A DNA stretch of 64,000 nt from Bacteroidia bacterium (GCA_022841465.1 JALHRL010000005.1:62001-126000); one strand, 5' to 3'. Positions 51,520-61,917 are shown, counted from the stretch's first letter. The notes: generated from the letters alone by a model not told the origin. Translations and numbers: made by a program.

Positions 51520-53613
51520 ATGAGTAACGAAGAAAAAAATATCGAGAATAAAGAAAATACAAACAACCTTTCTAAAGAAGAGGAGCGTAAAAAACAGTTT
51601 GAAAGAATGAAAGAGAAATTTGGTAAGCAAAATAATTCTTTTGGAGGGCAAGGCAATAAAGGCGGCAATAATTTTTATTGGATTTATGGAATTGTAATCG
51701 TTGCCTTATTAGTTTTTACTTTTTATGGTAGTGGATTTTCACCACGGTTAATTGAAACCTCTATGTCTAATTTTGAACAACAAATGTTGGCAAAAGGCGA
51801 TGTAAAGGATATTAATATTGTAAACAAGTCAATGGCAAAAATCACTATCTATCCTGATACTATTATGCATAGTCAGCGTTATTTAGATGATAAAACAGGA
51901 CTTCCATTATTTCCTGATAAAAGTTATAGAGGACCACACTTTGTAGTTTCTATTCCTTCTGTAGATAATTTTTTACTGCGCTTAGAAAAGGTGCAAAACG
52001 ATGCTGGAATTCCAAAAGAAAATCACGTATTAGCAAGAAGTTCTGATGAGTCAAGTTGGACAGACAGTATTTCTTGGTTGTTACCAATTATAATTATGAT
52101 TGCTTTTTGGGTATTTATGATGCGTAGAATGGGTGGCGGATCAAGTGGTGGTCCCGGACAAATATTTAGCATTGGCAAATCAAGAGCCGTTTTGTTTGAT
52201 AAGGATACGAATGTAAACATAACCTTTAATGATGTTGCCGGATTAGATGGAGCAAAAATTGAAGTAATGGAAATTGTAGATTTTTTAAAGAATCCAAAGA
52301 AGTATACAGATTTAGGCGCAAAAATTCCTAAAGGGGCTTTGTTAGTTGGCCCTCCCGGAACCGGTAAAACATTACTTGCAAAGGCTGTTGCCGGTGAAGC
52401 AAAAGTTCCATTCTTTTCATTATCAGGCTCAGATTTTGTGGAAATGTTTGTTGGTGTTGGAGCTTCTCGTGTGAGAGATTTATTCAGAAATGCAAAGGAA
52501 AAAGCACCATGTATCATTTTCATTGATGAAATTGATGCCATTGGTAGAGCGCGTGGAAAAAGTATTTCAGCAGGTGCAAACGATGAAAGAGAAAACACAT
52601 TAAATCAGTTGTTAACTGAAATGGATGGCTTTGGAACAAACAGCGGTGTAATTATTTTAGCGGCCACCAACCGCGCAGATATTTTAGACAGAGCTTTAAT
52701 GCGTGCAGGTAGATTTGATCGTCAGATTTATGTTGATATGCCCGATTTAAATGAACGTAAAGAAATTTTTAAAGTTCATTTAAAGAAAATAAAAATTGAT
52801 GAAAGCGTTGATATAGAATTTTTAGCAAAACAAACTCCAGGTTTTAGCGGTGCCGATATTGCAAATATTTGTAATGAAGCGGCATTAATTGCAGCCAGAG
52901 GAAATAAAAAACAAGTTACAAAACAAGATTTCTTAGATGCGGTAGACAGAATTATAGCCGGCTTAGAAAAGAAAAATAAAATAATTACAAAACACGAGAA
53001 GCGCGTAATTGCTTATCACGAAGCCGGGCACGCCACTGTTAGCTGGATGTTAGAACATGCAAGCCCCCTTGTTAAAGTTACAATTGTTCCGCGAGGAAGA
53101 AGTTTAGGTGCAGCTTGGTATTTACCGGAAGAAAGACAAATAACTACTGTAGATCAAATTATGGATGAAATGTGCGCTGCCTTAGGCGGTAGGGTTGCAG
53201 AAGACATTATTTTTGGAAAGGTAAGCACAGGAGCCTTAAGCGATTTAGAGAAAATAACCAAACAAGCCTATGCGAGTATAATTTATTATGGTTTAAATGA
53301 TAAGGTGGGTAATGTAAGTTATTACGATAGTTCCGGACAAAGTGAATACAATTTTAATAAACCATACAGCGAGCAAACGGCTAAGGTTATTGATGAAGAA
53401 GTAAAAAAGATGATTGATATTGCTTATGCTAGAACCAAACAAATTCTTTTACTTAACAAAGAAAAACTAACTACTCTTGCGGAAAAGTTATTGGTAAAAG
53501 AAGTTATTTTTAAAGAAGACTTAGAAGAAATATTTGGCAAACGACCATTTGATAAAGAAGAAGATCAGCAGCAAAGTGATCCAACAAAAGAAAATCCGGA
53601 AATAACTGTGTAA
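51520..53613 (+). CDS. ftsH: ATP-dependent zinc metalloprotease FtsH
   Basis: Membrane-bound AAA+ protease that degrades misfolded membrane and regulatory proteins. 697 residues. A charged, Gly/Asn-rich cytosolic N-terminus (1-45), two membrane helices (about 48-68 and 185-203) around a periplasmic loop, then the AAA domain with GPPGTGKT (277-284), the FIDEIDAIGRARG Walker B and the R-finger region. The protease has HEAGH at 500-504 with DLEKITKQAY downstream. Twelve bases after rsfS, so one transcript is likely. The C-terminal tail is acidic and Gln-rich. Confidence 0.98.
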   Translation: MSNEEKNIENKENTNNLSKEEERKKQFERMKEKFGKQNNSFGGQGNKGGNNFYWIYGIVIVALLVFTFYGSGFSPRLIETSMSNFEQQMLAKGDVKDINIVNKSMAKITIYPDTIMHSQRYLDDKTGLPLFPDKSYRGPHFVVSIPSVDNFLLRLEKVQNDAGIPKENHVLARSSDESSWTDSISWLLPIIIMIAFWVFMMRRMGGGSSGGPGQIFSIGKSRAVLFDKDTNVNITFNDVAGLDGAKIEVMEIVDFLKNPKKYTDLGAKIPKGALLVGPPGTGKTLLAKAVAGEAKVPFFSLSGSDFVEMFVGVGASRVRDLFRNAKEKAPCIIFIDEIDAIGRARGKSISAGANDERENTLNQLLTEMDGFGTNSGVIILAATNRADILDRALMRAGRFDRQIYVDMPDLNERKEIFKVHLKKIKIDESVDIEFLAKQTPGFSGADIANICNEAALIAARGNKKQVTKQDFLDAVDRIIAGLEKKNKIITKHEKRVIAYHEAGHATVSWMLEHASPLVKVTIVPRGRSLGAAWYLPEERQITTVDQIMDEMCAALGGRVAEDIIFGKVSTGALSDLEKITKQAYASIIYYGLNDKVGNVSYYDSSGQSEYNFNKPYSEQTAKVIDEEVKKMIDIAYARTKQILLLNKEKLTTLAEKLLVKEVIFKEDLEEIFGKRPFDKEEDQQQSDPTKENPEITV

Positions 53614-53630
53614 TACTTCTAACTAAATTT

Positions 53631-53661
53631 TAAAACCTACTGAATTCAGTGGGTTTTTTTA
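53631..53661 (+). terminator. terminator of ftsH
   Basis: AAACCTACTGAA / TTCAGTGGGTTT stem with T-run, 18 bases after the ftsH stop. It is the first element in the 308-bp gap before the giant gene. Confidence 0.85.
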
Positions 53662-53773
53662 TTTTCAAACATTCTAGAAAAGGACTTTTTAGCTCTTTAA
53701 ACCCTTCATTTTAAACCATTAATTAACTAATAATAATGAGTAATTTAGAAATGGAAAAAACGGTAAAAACCTG

Positions 53774-53788
53774 TTAACAACTTGTTAA
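53774..53788. promoter_or_regulatory. perfect palindrome in long upstream region of the giant gene
   Basis: TTAACAACTTGTTAA: seven-base arms around a single C, about 130 bp before the start codon at 53922. Candidate site for a dimeric regulator. Lies in a stretch with no reading frame of note. Confidence 0.4.
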
Positions 53789-53864
53789 TTGGGCTAAATA
53801 TTCGTTTAAATGAGTGAATGATTCATATAGATTAGTTGTTTTTTAACATTTTTTGCTTTCTGAT

Positions 53865-53880
53865 ATTACCTTAGTAATAA
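53865..53880. promoter_or_regulatory. hairpin or operator near the start of the giant gene
   Basis: TATTAC-CTTA-GTAATA inverted repeat, about 40 bp before the ATG at 53922. It overlaps TACCTTAG (53868-53875), one base off the TAnnTTTG -7 element, so it may cover a promoter. Confidence 0.4.
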
Positions 53881-53921
53881 TAAAAGTGGATCTTATTTAA
53901 ACACAACATAAAAACAATACA

Positions 53922-56900
53922 ATGAAAAAATTAATTCTAAACAGCCTAATCGCCCTAATGTTCTTAGGGTCTGTAGTTGCTAATGCCCAAAGCAACAGAG
54001 GTTCAAGTTTACCGAGTTTAGGTGACAGTTATAGCATGTTCAATGATCAGAACAGATATCTGTCTTACGTATTCCCGAAAGACTCTTTAGCAGGTTTTGA
54101 CGAGAATGCAGCTAAACAAGGTGCCATGCAAACTATGGCTTTTGGAATTGAATACCATTATTATATGTATTGGGCAAAAAGAAATTACATTAATAATAAG
54201 TATGGTGTTAATTTGTACGATCCTAATTCATCGATCGGGTTTAAGCCAGTTATACCTACCGCTTCCATTAATGCAGCTCCTTGTGTTAACGAAGATTTTG
54301 AAGCCTCTCCTGCAACAACTTTATCAACGCCAGCGGCAGCTGTTGGTAATAACCTTGCTGGTTGGCAAGTTTCTACAGGGCAAAACTCCGGTGCAAATGG
54401 TTCATGTTTACAAACCGGATGTTGTCCAACAGCTGGAAGTAATCTAGTTTTTGTTCGTCAAACTCCATGGACTGATCCTGCTCCGGGACCAATGGGTGTA
54501 ATTGGTGCTTCTCCTTTTGGTGGAAATAAAGTATTACAAATGGGAACAGCTGCCGGAGGCGGGGATGTACATCGTATTCAACAAACTTTTCCTGTAACGC
54601 CAACAAATGCATTATTCCGTATAGCCTTTCGTGCAGCTTTACAAGCTGGTCATGCTTGTTGCGATCAACCTTATTTAAGAATCGAAATTTTAAATTGTAA
54701 TAACCAAATATTGGCTTGCCCTCAGGTTAGCGTAGTTCCTCCAGGAGCTTCATGTTCAACAGTAAATCCGGCTGGTTGGGTAACAAATAATTCAACTTGG
54801 GTTACCCATACTCCAAATTGGATGATTCGTTCCTTAGATTTAACACCTTATATTGGTTCATGTGTTACAATTCGTGTTACAGTAGGAGATTGTCCATATT
54901 CTGGTCACTACGGTTATGCTTATATTGATTGTGAATGTTTGCCAATGAATGTTAATGTAAACAATATCAATTTCCCAGCTGGTTCAAGTATAGTTCAGGT
55001 TGCTGCTTGTAGTATAAACACTGCAACGATGGTAGCTCCTCCGGGTCTTGGTCCTTATACTTGGAACGGGCCTGTTGGTAGCGGTATTAGCAATAATCCA
55101 AATCAAACAATTACTACTACTGTGGCAGGTATTTATACTTTAGTGATGAATCCGGTAGGTGTATGTGCGCCTATAACAAAAACAATTAACTTACAATTTG
55201 GCACTTTCCCAAATGCCGGGTTTACGGTACAGAATAACTGTACAACCTATTCCATAACAAATATTGGTACGCAGGCGCCCTCCGTCCAGACCTACACTAT
55301 AATTGGCCCTGGAGGACCGCCAAGTTTCACTACTACAAACGTAACAAGTGTTGTAAACTTAAATCCAAATACTACTTATACTATTTTTCAAACCGTAACA
55401 AATCCACAAAATTGTCCGGCTACGTTTTCCATGGTTTTAACAACTCCAAATGGTCCGTCACCTGCCTTTACTGCGGCGCCTTCTTTTACACAATGTATAA
55501 CACAAAACTTTACATTCAATGCAGCTGTAACAGCGGGCTCACATACTTATGTATTTACTCCAGCACTTAATGCACCGCCTCCTGGTTTTACTGCCAGTTA
55601 TGGTCCTGTTACCTTTAATGCGCCAGGAAATTATACAGTAACACATACTATTAATAATTCAGGATGTATTGCATCAACATCTTCTGTTGTTGTTGTAAAC
55701 GCGGTACCTAACGCTACTATTACTAGTGCCGTGCCACCTCCATGTATAGGAAGTTCTGCAACATTAACAGGTGTTGGAGGTCCGGGTGTAATAACTTGGG
55801 CTGGACCAAACAATTGGACAGGTGTTGGTCCTAATGCTCAGGTACCAAGTTTCTCGTCTGCTAGTGCAGGTATATATACTATGACTGTTAATAATTTTGG
55901 TTGTATAACCACTAGAACTGTTCAAATAAATGCTCCGGCTGGTCCAACGGTTACAGTTGGTAATAACGGCCCGGTTTGTGTAGGTTCACCGTTAACATTT
56001 ACCGCAAGTTATACCGGAAGTCCTTCTTATTTTTATTGGTATAAATATCAACCAACTCCATATTTTTACTATTATGGTGGTTATAATCAAGCTAATGTAA
56101 CTGTTACAACCGCTGCAACGGCTTCACATGCAACAACCTATACCTTTTATATTGCTTATCCAGGATGTCCGGTTGCTGTGTTCACAACAAGTGTGCAGGT
56201 AATTAATTTAGCAAATCCAATTGCAAGTAATACCGGCCCTTATTGTCCCGGTGCTACAATTCAATTAAACTCAAATATTCAAACGGCAACAACTTATACT
56301 TGGTCTGGGCCAAGTGCATATTCTTCTACGCAGCAAAATCCTACAATTCCTAATGCAACTCCTGCAATGGGTGGAGTATATACAATTACAACCGCAATTG
56401 GTAATTGTAAGAAAACAGCTACAACAACTGTTTCCATACATCCATTACCTAATCCAATTGCTGGAAGTAATAGTCCGGTTTGTGCAGGTCAAAATATAAA
56501 TTTAACTTCTAATGCTGCCGCGTCCTATACATGGTCGGGGCCTAACGGATTTACTTCTAACGCTCAAAATCCTGTTATACCGAACTCTGTTATGGCAATG
56601 GCTGGTACTTATAGTTTATCTATTACTAGCGCTCAAGGATGTGTTAATACAACCACATTAAATGTAGCTATCATAACATCTACTACTACCGCCTCTAATA
56701 CAGGACCATATTGTGCTGGAGCTAACATTCAATTAAACACGTTGGCTGCAAATAATTATGCATGGACAGGACCAAACGGGTTTACATCAACTCAACAAAA
56801 TCCATTAATTGGTTCATCTACGCCAATTATGTCTGGTACATATAGTTTAATTGCAACAGTAGGTACTTGTACAGCTGCAGCAACTACTTCGGTAACCGTT

Positions 56901-59900
56901 AATGCTTTACCAACGCCAACTGCTGCTAATACAGGTCCTTATTGTGCTGGTCAAAACATTCAGTTAACAGTAGGTGCATTTAATAATTATTCTTGGTCAG
57001 GACCCAATGCCTTTACTTCTGTTTTCCAAAACCCAACTATTAATAATTCACAGGTAGTTAATTCTGGAAATTATACTGTTACTGTAACAGATGGTAATAA
57101 CTGTACTAATACTTCGGTAACAAATGTGGTGGTTAATCCATTACCTGTTATTGCAGTTTCAAACCCTACTATTTGTGAGAATACTGATATATTCTTAACA
57201 TCAAATGGTGGTTCAACGTATGCTTGGACAGGTCCTTTAGGATTTAACTCAGCATTACAAAACCCAACTATAACTGCCGCTACACCAGCAATGTCTGGTA
57301 ACTACGTAGTTTTAGTTACAAGTGCAGCTGGTTGTACACAAACTGCCGTGTCTAACGTTTCTGTTATAGCCTTACCGGTAGTTTCAATTACTGGAGGTAA
57401 TAAAATGTGTTCTCAAAATTTAAATGGATCTATCAACACAGTTGTTTTGAATGGTAATGGAGCAGCTACATATATGTGGTCTTTAGCTCCAGGTTTCTTT
57501 GCAACACCAAATTTAAGTTCTCAATCATTTACGCTTACACCTCCTATAACCACCACATCAATGGTTGCAACTATGAGTGTAATTGGAACTTCAGGAACTT
57601 GTACCAGTTCGGCTGTGTTTGATGTAACAGTTACACCAAATCCAACTGTTATTCCGGCTCCTGCAACATCAAGTATATGTGAAGGAACAAGTATTAATTT
57701 AACGGTTAGTGGTGCTGATACATTTACTTGGTCGCCAAGCGCTACTTTAAGTACTAATACTGGTTCTTCCGTAATTGCAAATCCTTTAACAACCACAATA
57801 TATAGTATTATTGGTACTACAGATGGTTGTAACAGTGCAACTGAATCAGCAACACTTTTAGTTGTTCCAAACCCAACAATTACAATTGTTCCTGGAACAC
57901 CAACACTTTGTATTGGTGATAATATTAATTTAACTGCATTAGGTGCAACAACATATACTTGGATGCCAAATATTGCCATCAACACCACTAATGGTTCTGT
58001 TGTAAATGTTAATCCAAGTGTAACTATGACATATTCAGTATTTGGAACGCAAAATACATGTACAAATGTTGCCGCTGTAACTGTAACAGTAATGAGTTTG
58101 CCTTCTGTTAATGCTTCAGTAAGCAGTCCTACACTTTGTATGCAAAACTATAATGGCTCGCCTAATTCAATTACTGTAACAGCAATGGGTGCTACAAGTT
58201 ATACATGGGGTGGTTTTGTAGGCATGAGTGCAAATGCTACAACTGGATCTTCAATTATTGCAACATCTATATTATCTTCTGCAGCTCTTTCAGGTACCGT
58301 AATAGGATTTGACGGACAATGTTATAATACAGGTGTATTTAATGCACTTGCAATAGATAATCCAGTAATTTCTGTTAGTTCTGCAAGTGTTTGTTTTGGC
58401 AAGTCTGTTGACTTAGTTGCTGCAGGTGCAATTGATTATGTTTGGTCACCTTCAAATACATTAAATTCATCAACAGGTTCAACTGTATCTGCCAATCCAT
58501 CGCAAACAACTGTTTATAGTGTTATTGGTTCTAGTGTAGGATGTAATAGTCCAACTGAAACCGGAACAGTTATAGTTGTTCCTAATCCAATAATTTCAAT
58601 TGCTCCTTTAACACCAACTATTTGTGAGGGTAGCTCAGTTGGACTAAATGCAACAGGGGCAACCTTCTATACTTGGTATCCTTCAAGTTCTTTAAGTAGT
58701 TCTGTAGGTGCAAACGTTGTTGCATCGCCAACCATTACAACAAATTATACGTTAGTAGGTTCTGCTGCTACCTGTACTTCAGAAACTGTTCGTCAGGTTA
58801 GAGTATATCCTTTACCGATTATACAAGCTGCTTCTACAAAAACAGCAATATGTTTAGGTGAAAATACTACCATTAACTCAAATGGTTCTGGAACGTATAC
58901 GTGGACCCCTAGTTTTGGTGTGGATAATCCAAATTCTAATTTTGTTACGGTATCACCTACAGTGTCTACTACCTATACAATTTTAGGTCAAAATGGCCCA
59001 TGTTTTAACCAAATGGAATTCCCGATTACAGTACTAAAGTATCCAGTTATGGAAATTCAAACGAATCTTCAAAAAGTGTGTCAGGGAAGTAGTACTAGTA
59101 TTTTTGCCTCAGGTGCACAAAGCTATAATTGGTCACCTGCTGTTAGTAATATATTAGGAAACGGAAATGTTGCAGTTGTTACTCCTAGTATTTCAACTAA
59201 TTATACAATAACTGGTATTAACCAATCAGGAACAGTAACGTGTATGATGACAAAAGAAATATTAATTGATGTAGTTCCTACCATTACAGCTAATGGTGGA
59301 TATAGTATATCAGTTTGTAAAGGAGAGTCTGGTAAATTAGGTGCAAGTGGTGGTAATACTTATCGTTGGTCACCAGAAGATTATTTAAACAATCCTGCAA
59401 TAGCAACACCTTATGTTAAACCTTTAACAACTACAATATACACAGTTAGAGTTTCTGACGGTGGTTTCTGTACACAAACAGCTACAGTGTTGGTGCAAGT
59501 AAAACCAACTCCTACCGTTGATGCGGGTGTAGATATGACTTATAACAAAGATGAGGTGATGTATTTAAATGCTGTTGGTAATGGTTCGTTAAAGTGGATT
59601 GTTGGAGATGGTATTGTGTGTAGAGATTGCCCTAATTCACAGATAACCCCAGCAACTAGTGGATGTTATATTGTTGAAGCACGTTATCCTAACGGTTGTA
59701 AGGCAGAGGATGAGGTTTGTATTGAAATTACAAATGAATACAGTATCTATATCCCGAATATCTTTACACCTAATGATGATGGTAAAAATGACACCTTCTT
59801 AGTATACGGTGTTGGTATTAGTGATGTATCGGTTACAATCTTCGATCGTTGGGGAGAGCAATTGTACTATGAAGAAAACCAAACAAAAGGATGGGATGGA

Positions 59901-60011
59901 GTTCATAATGGTGTGTTAAGTAAGAATGATGTATATGTTTACAAAGTTTCTTACACCGCTCTTGATGGTAAAAAACACACAAAAACAGGACACGTTACAT
60001 TGTTAAAATAA
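53922..60011 (+). CDS. giant T9SS type-B (gliding motility-associated C-terminal domain) adhesin-like protein
   Basis: 2029 residues. Signal peptide MKKLILNSLIALMFLGSVVANA. Residues about 24-110 are a unique region with MYWAKRNYINNKYG. About 115-345 is a jelly-roll-like domain related to the protein at 30800-32341 (LDLTPYIGS, GYAYIDCECLP). About 350-1900 are Ig/PKD-like repeats of about 75-85 residues in two families: first with GPYC.G..IQL and Y.W.GP..F.S..QNP.I, then with W.PS..L...G and T.YSV.G. The last 95 residues (IPNIFTPNDDGKNDTF, IFDRWGEQLYY, GVYVYKVSY-like end) are a CHU_C type-B T9SS domain. A surface adhesin or matrix protein is likely. Confidence 0.93.
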   Translation: MKKLILNSLIALMFLGSVVANAQSNRGSSLPSLGDSYSMFNDQNRYLSYVFPKDSLAGFDENAAKQGAMQTMAFGIEYHYYMYWAKRNYINNKYGVNLYDPNSSIGFKPVIPTASINAAPCVNEDFEASPATTLSTPAAAVGNNLAGWQVSTGQNSGANGSCLQTGCCPTAGSNLVFVRQTPWTDPAPGPMGVIGASPFGGNKVLQMGTAAGGGDVHRIQQTFPVTPTNALFRIAFRAALQAGHACCDQPYLRIEILNCNNQILACPQVSVVPPGASCSTVNPAGWVTNNSTWVTHTPNWMIRSLDLTPYIGSCVTIRVTVGDCPYSGHYGYAYIDCECLPMNVNVNNINFPAGSSIVQVAACSINTATMVAPPGLGPYTWNGPVGSGISNNPNQTITTTVAGIYTLVMNPVGVCAPITKTINLQFGTFPNAGFTVQNNCTTYSITNIGTQAPSVQTYTIIGPGGPPSFTTTNVTSVVNLNPNTTYTIFQTVTNPQNCPATFSMVLTTPNGPSPAFTAAPSFTQCITQNFTFNAAVTAGSHTYVFTPALNAPPPGFTASYGPVTFNAPGNYTVTHTINNSGCIASTSSVVVVNAVPNATITSAVPPPCIGSSATLTGVGGPGVITWAGPNNWTGVGPNAQVPSFSSASAGIYTMTVNNFGCITTRTVQINAPAGPTVTVGNNGPVCVGSPLTFTASYTGSPSYFYWYKYQPTPYFYYYGGYNQANVTVTTAATASHATTYTFYIAYPGCPVAVFTTSVQVINLANPIASNTGPYCPGATIQLNSNIQTATTYTWSGPSAYSSTQQNPTIPNATPAMGGVYTITTAIGNCKKTATTTVSIHPLPNPIAGSNSPVCAGQNINLTSNAAASYTWSGPNGFTSNAQNPVIPNSVMAMAGTYSLSITSAQGCVNTTTLNVAIITSTTTASNTGPYCAGANIQLNTLAANNYAWTGPNGFTSTQQNPLIGSSTPIMSGTYSLIATVGTCTAAATTSVTVNALPTPTAANTGPYCAGQNIQLTVGAFNNYSWSGPNAFTSVFQNPTINNSQVVNSGNYTVTVTDGNNCTNTSVTNVVVNPLPVIAVSNPTICENTDIFLTSNGGSTYAWTGPLGFNSALQNPTITAATPAMSGNYVVLVTSAAGCTQTAVSNVSVIALPVVSITGGNKMCSQNLNGSINTVVLNGNGAATYMWSLAPGFFATPNLSSQSFTLTPPITTTSMVATMSVIGTSGTCTSSAVFDVTVTPNPTVIPAPATSSICEGTSINLTVSGADTFTWSPSATLSTNTGSSVIANPLTTTIYSIIGTTDGCNSATESATLLVVPNPTITIVPGTPTLCIGDNINLTALGATTYTWMPNIAINTTNGSVVNVNPSVTMTYSVFGTQNTCTNVAAVTVTVMSLPSVNASVSSPTLCMQNYNGSPNSITVTAMGATSYTWGGFVGMSANATTGSSIIATSILSSAALSGTVIGFDGQCYNTGVFNALAIDNPVISVSSASVCFGKSVDLVAAGAIDYVWSPSNTLNSSTGSTVSANPSQTTVYSVIGSSVGCNSPTETGTVIVVPNPIISIAPLTPTICEGSSVGLNATGATFYTWYPSSSLSSSVGANVVASPTITTNYTLVGSAATCTSETVRQVRVYPLPIIQAASTKTAICLGENTTINSNGSGTYTWTPSFGVDNPNSNFVTVSPTVSTTYTILGQNGPCFNQMEFPITVLKYPVMEIQTNLQKVCQGSSTSIFASGAQSYNWSPAVSNILGNGNVAVVTPSISTNYTITGINQSGTVTCMMTKEILIDVVPTITANGGYSISVCKGESGKLGASGGNTYRWSPEDYLNNPAIATPYVKPLTTTIYTVRVSDGGFCTQTATVLVQVKPTPTVDAGVDMTYNKDEVMYLNAVGNGSLKWIVGDGIVCRDCPNSQITPATSGCYIVEARYPNGCKAEDEVCIEITNEYSIYIPNIFTPNDDGKNDTFLVYGVGISDVSVTIFDRWGEQLYYEENQTKGWDGVHNGVLSKNDVYVYKVSYTALDGKKHTKTGHVTLLK
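56200..57140 (+). repeat. tandem repeats inside the giant gene (first repeat family)
   Basis: Four coding repeats of about 230 bp each within 56200-57140, each encoding NTGPYC/SNSPVC.G..I.L followed by Y.W.GP..F.S..QNP.I and a SGTY or GGVY strand. They have diverged at DNA level, so recent unequal exchange is not obvious. Further, less similar repeats extend to about 59500. Confidence 0.7.
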
Positions 60012-60024
60012 AAGATTCTTAAAT

Positions 60025-60058
60025 AAAAAAAACCGGCTCTCAAAAGGCCGGTTTTTTT
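60025..60058 (+). terminator. terminator of the giant gene
   Basis: AAAACCGGC / GCCGGTTTT stem with TTTTTTT tail; symmetric, so it may also end the convergent gldM transcript. Confidence 0.9.
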
Positions 60059-60121
60059 GTTGTGTTAAGCCACTATTAGATGCTTGAATCGGGCAAATGA
60101 GCAAACGATTTCTTTTAATAA

Positions 60122-61789
60122 TTAAGCTTTGCGTTTAATTATTACATCCGGAGCAGTTAAAATTTGTCCATTTACATTAACTTTTATTCCTTCAATAAAA
60201 ACTCTTTTTCCAACCCCAACTTTTTCAAGTACACTTTTTGCTTCCTTGGTTAAAACTCCTGTTTTTATTATAGCGGAACTAATAATTCCATTTTTGTCTA
60301 TGGTTAAAATAGAGGCTTCAATTACTTTGGCATTTATGGGGAATTCAAAACCCAAACAAATTGCCCCAATTGAATTAATGGACGAAATCTCAGATTTACT
60401 TAAATTTAATGTTGATAGTACAGGCTTCCCATTAATTTTTGCAATTGGAGGAGGTATTGCTTTTACTCGGAATAATTTGGGTTGACCTTGTTGTTTTAAA
60501 CCCTCTGGTGTTTTAGCAAAAATGTTTATACTACAAGTGCCGGTTGTTGTTGTTGTAATTATAAATTTCCCTGGTGTTATTTGTTTTAAATTTGCTCCAC
60601 AACCATTGGCCTTTAACAGTAATTCTGTAGGAGCAAATCCTGCAGCAGAAGCAGAAATAGGATTTTCTACCCCAACATACATTATATTCATGTTATCTGC
60701 GCTCACCGCATTAAAAGGTGCGGCAACCATATACGTGTAATCAAAAGGATAATAATCTAATTCTCCATGTGGGTTTCTGTATTCAATTAGTCCATCAAGT
60801 GTTTTAGGACCTTGACCAATTCCATTTACCTCATATTTGCCAACTCCATCTTCGATATTTATTGTTTGTCCGGGTTTGATGAGTTTTTTACTTACAGAAT
60901 CGTATTTGGCACCAATTAAAATTTTCATTCTTTCGTTGCTTAATGCATTACTGGAAGCAGAAAGTAAAATATCTGCTTTAAATTTTTCGCCACTTAAAAT
61001 ATACGCGTTGGGCGCCAAAACTTTTGCCTGTAGTTTAGTAATCTTAAAAAGATATTTGCTGGAAGAAGCGGCTAATACTCTGAATAATTCTGATTCAAGA
61101 TTTTTTAAGTCGGTTTGCATTTTGTCAAAATTTGTAATAACAGCTGCTGTGGGTATGTTGTAAAAATTATCCATATCCCAGTTCATTTTAATGCCATCTT
61201 CTAAAGTATTTCTATCAACCGGAATAATGGTTTTAATTTTTTCGCACAAACTTTTGCTGTCACTTCCATCTAGTTTTTTTCCTTTTTCTAATTCTAATAT
61301 CATATTTTTCAATTCAGTGCTTAACTGAACAAAGTTTTGTTTTAAGTCATATGCACTATGTTTGTTTTTTTTAGGATTTGTTTCGTCGCTACCAATAAAC
61401 ATACGGGTTGGGGTATCAAAATCTTCCAAGCGCTTCATGCTTCGCATTTGCATTGTATCAGGCCGAAGCGTGTTTTCTGTTTCGCTTATTAATTTATACT
61501 TCATGGTATCAATGTATGTAATCAATTTTTCAATTTTTTCTTTGGCCTGTAAACATTTTTGGTAGTATGGTTTAGCTTCTACATTACCTTGATTAATGTA
61601 TTCTGCAAATGCCATTTCAATTTGCTTATTATTGTTGGCGATAATTTTTTTTGACTTGTCAATACTTTCGTCTACCGTTACAAATCCTTTTAAAACCTGA
61701 TCTGATACGTTTAGTGCTAGCAGGGCGGTGAGCACTAAGTACATCATACTAATCATTTTTTGTCGAGGTGTTTCTTTGTTTGAAGCCAT
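60122..61789 (-). CDS. gldM: gliding motility / type IX secretion protein GldM
   Basis: Inner-membrane motor component of the T9SS; with GldL it converts proton-motive force to motion and spans the periplasm. 555 residues. The N-terminus MASNKETPRQKMISMMYLVLTALLALNVSD is the family hallmark, with one membrane helix at about 14-32. Periplasmic domains follow, including the C-terminal region (PPPIAKINGKPVLSTLNLSK). GldM is normally encoded as gldK-gldL-gldM-gldN; here none of the others is adjacent, so this is a detached or second copy. It is convergent with the giant T9SS substrate gene. Confidence 0.9.
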   Translation of the reverse strand: MASNKETPRQKMISMMYLVLTALLALNVSDQVLKGFVTVDESIDKSKKIIANNNKQIEMAFAEYINQGNVEAKPYYQKCLQAKEKIEKLITYIDTMKYKLISETENTLRPDTMQMRSMKRLEDFDTPTRMFIGSDETNPKKNKHSAYDLKQNFVQLSTELKNMILELEKGKKLDGSDSKSLCEKIKTIIPVDRNTLEDGIKMNWDMDNFYNIPTAAVITNFDKMQTDLKNLESELFRVLAASSSKYLFKITKLQAKVLAPNAYILSGEKFKADILLSASSNALSNERMKILIGAKYDSVSKKLIKPGQTINIEDGVGKYEVNGIGQGPKTLDGLIEYRNPHGELDYYPFDYTYMVAAPFNAVSADNMNIMYVGVENPISASAAGFAPTELLLKANGCGANLKQITPGKFIITTTTTGTCSINIFAKTPEGLKQQGQPKLFRVKAIPPPIAKINGKPVLSTLNLSKSEISSINSIGAICLGFEFPINAKVIEASILTIDKNGIISSAIIKTGVLTKEAKSVLEKVGVGKRVFIEGIKVNVNGQILTAPDVIIKRKA

Positions 61790-61917
61790 AATATTGTGTT
61801 TTGTATAATTTCATAATTATGGAAACAAAAATTGGTTACAAATTATTTTAAATAAGTTGTAAAAATTGGTTCAAAAAAATATTGGAGAGAAGAGTGTAAC
61901 TTAATTTGAAAACAGCG

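Noticed and set aside
52023-52598. 191-codon minus-strand frame inside ftsH
   Set aside because: Antisense to the AAA domain of ftsH, which is fully conserved; composition follows from the ftsH codons.
57521-57988. 155-codon minus-strand frame inside the giant gene
   Set aside because: Antisense to repetitive Thr/Asn/Val codons; valine-rich without domain features.
56200-59500. Possible CRISPR or non-coding satellite repeats
   Set aside because: Repeats of about 230 bp lie in one long open frame and code for Ig-like domains; no short identical repeats with unique spacers.
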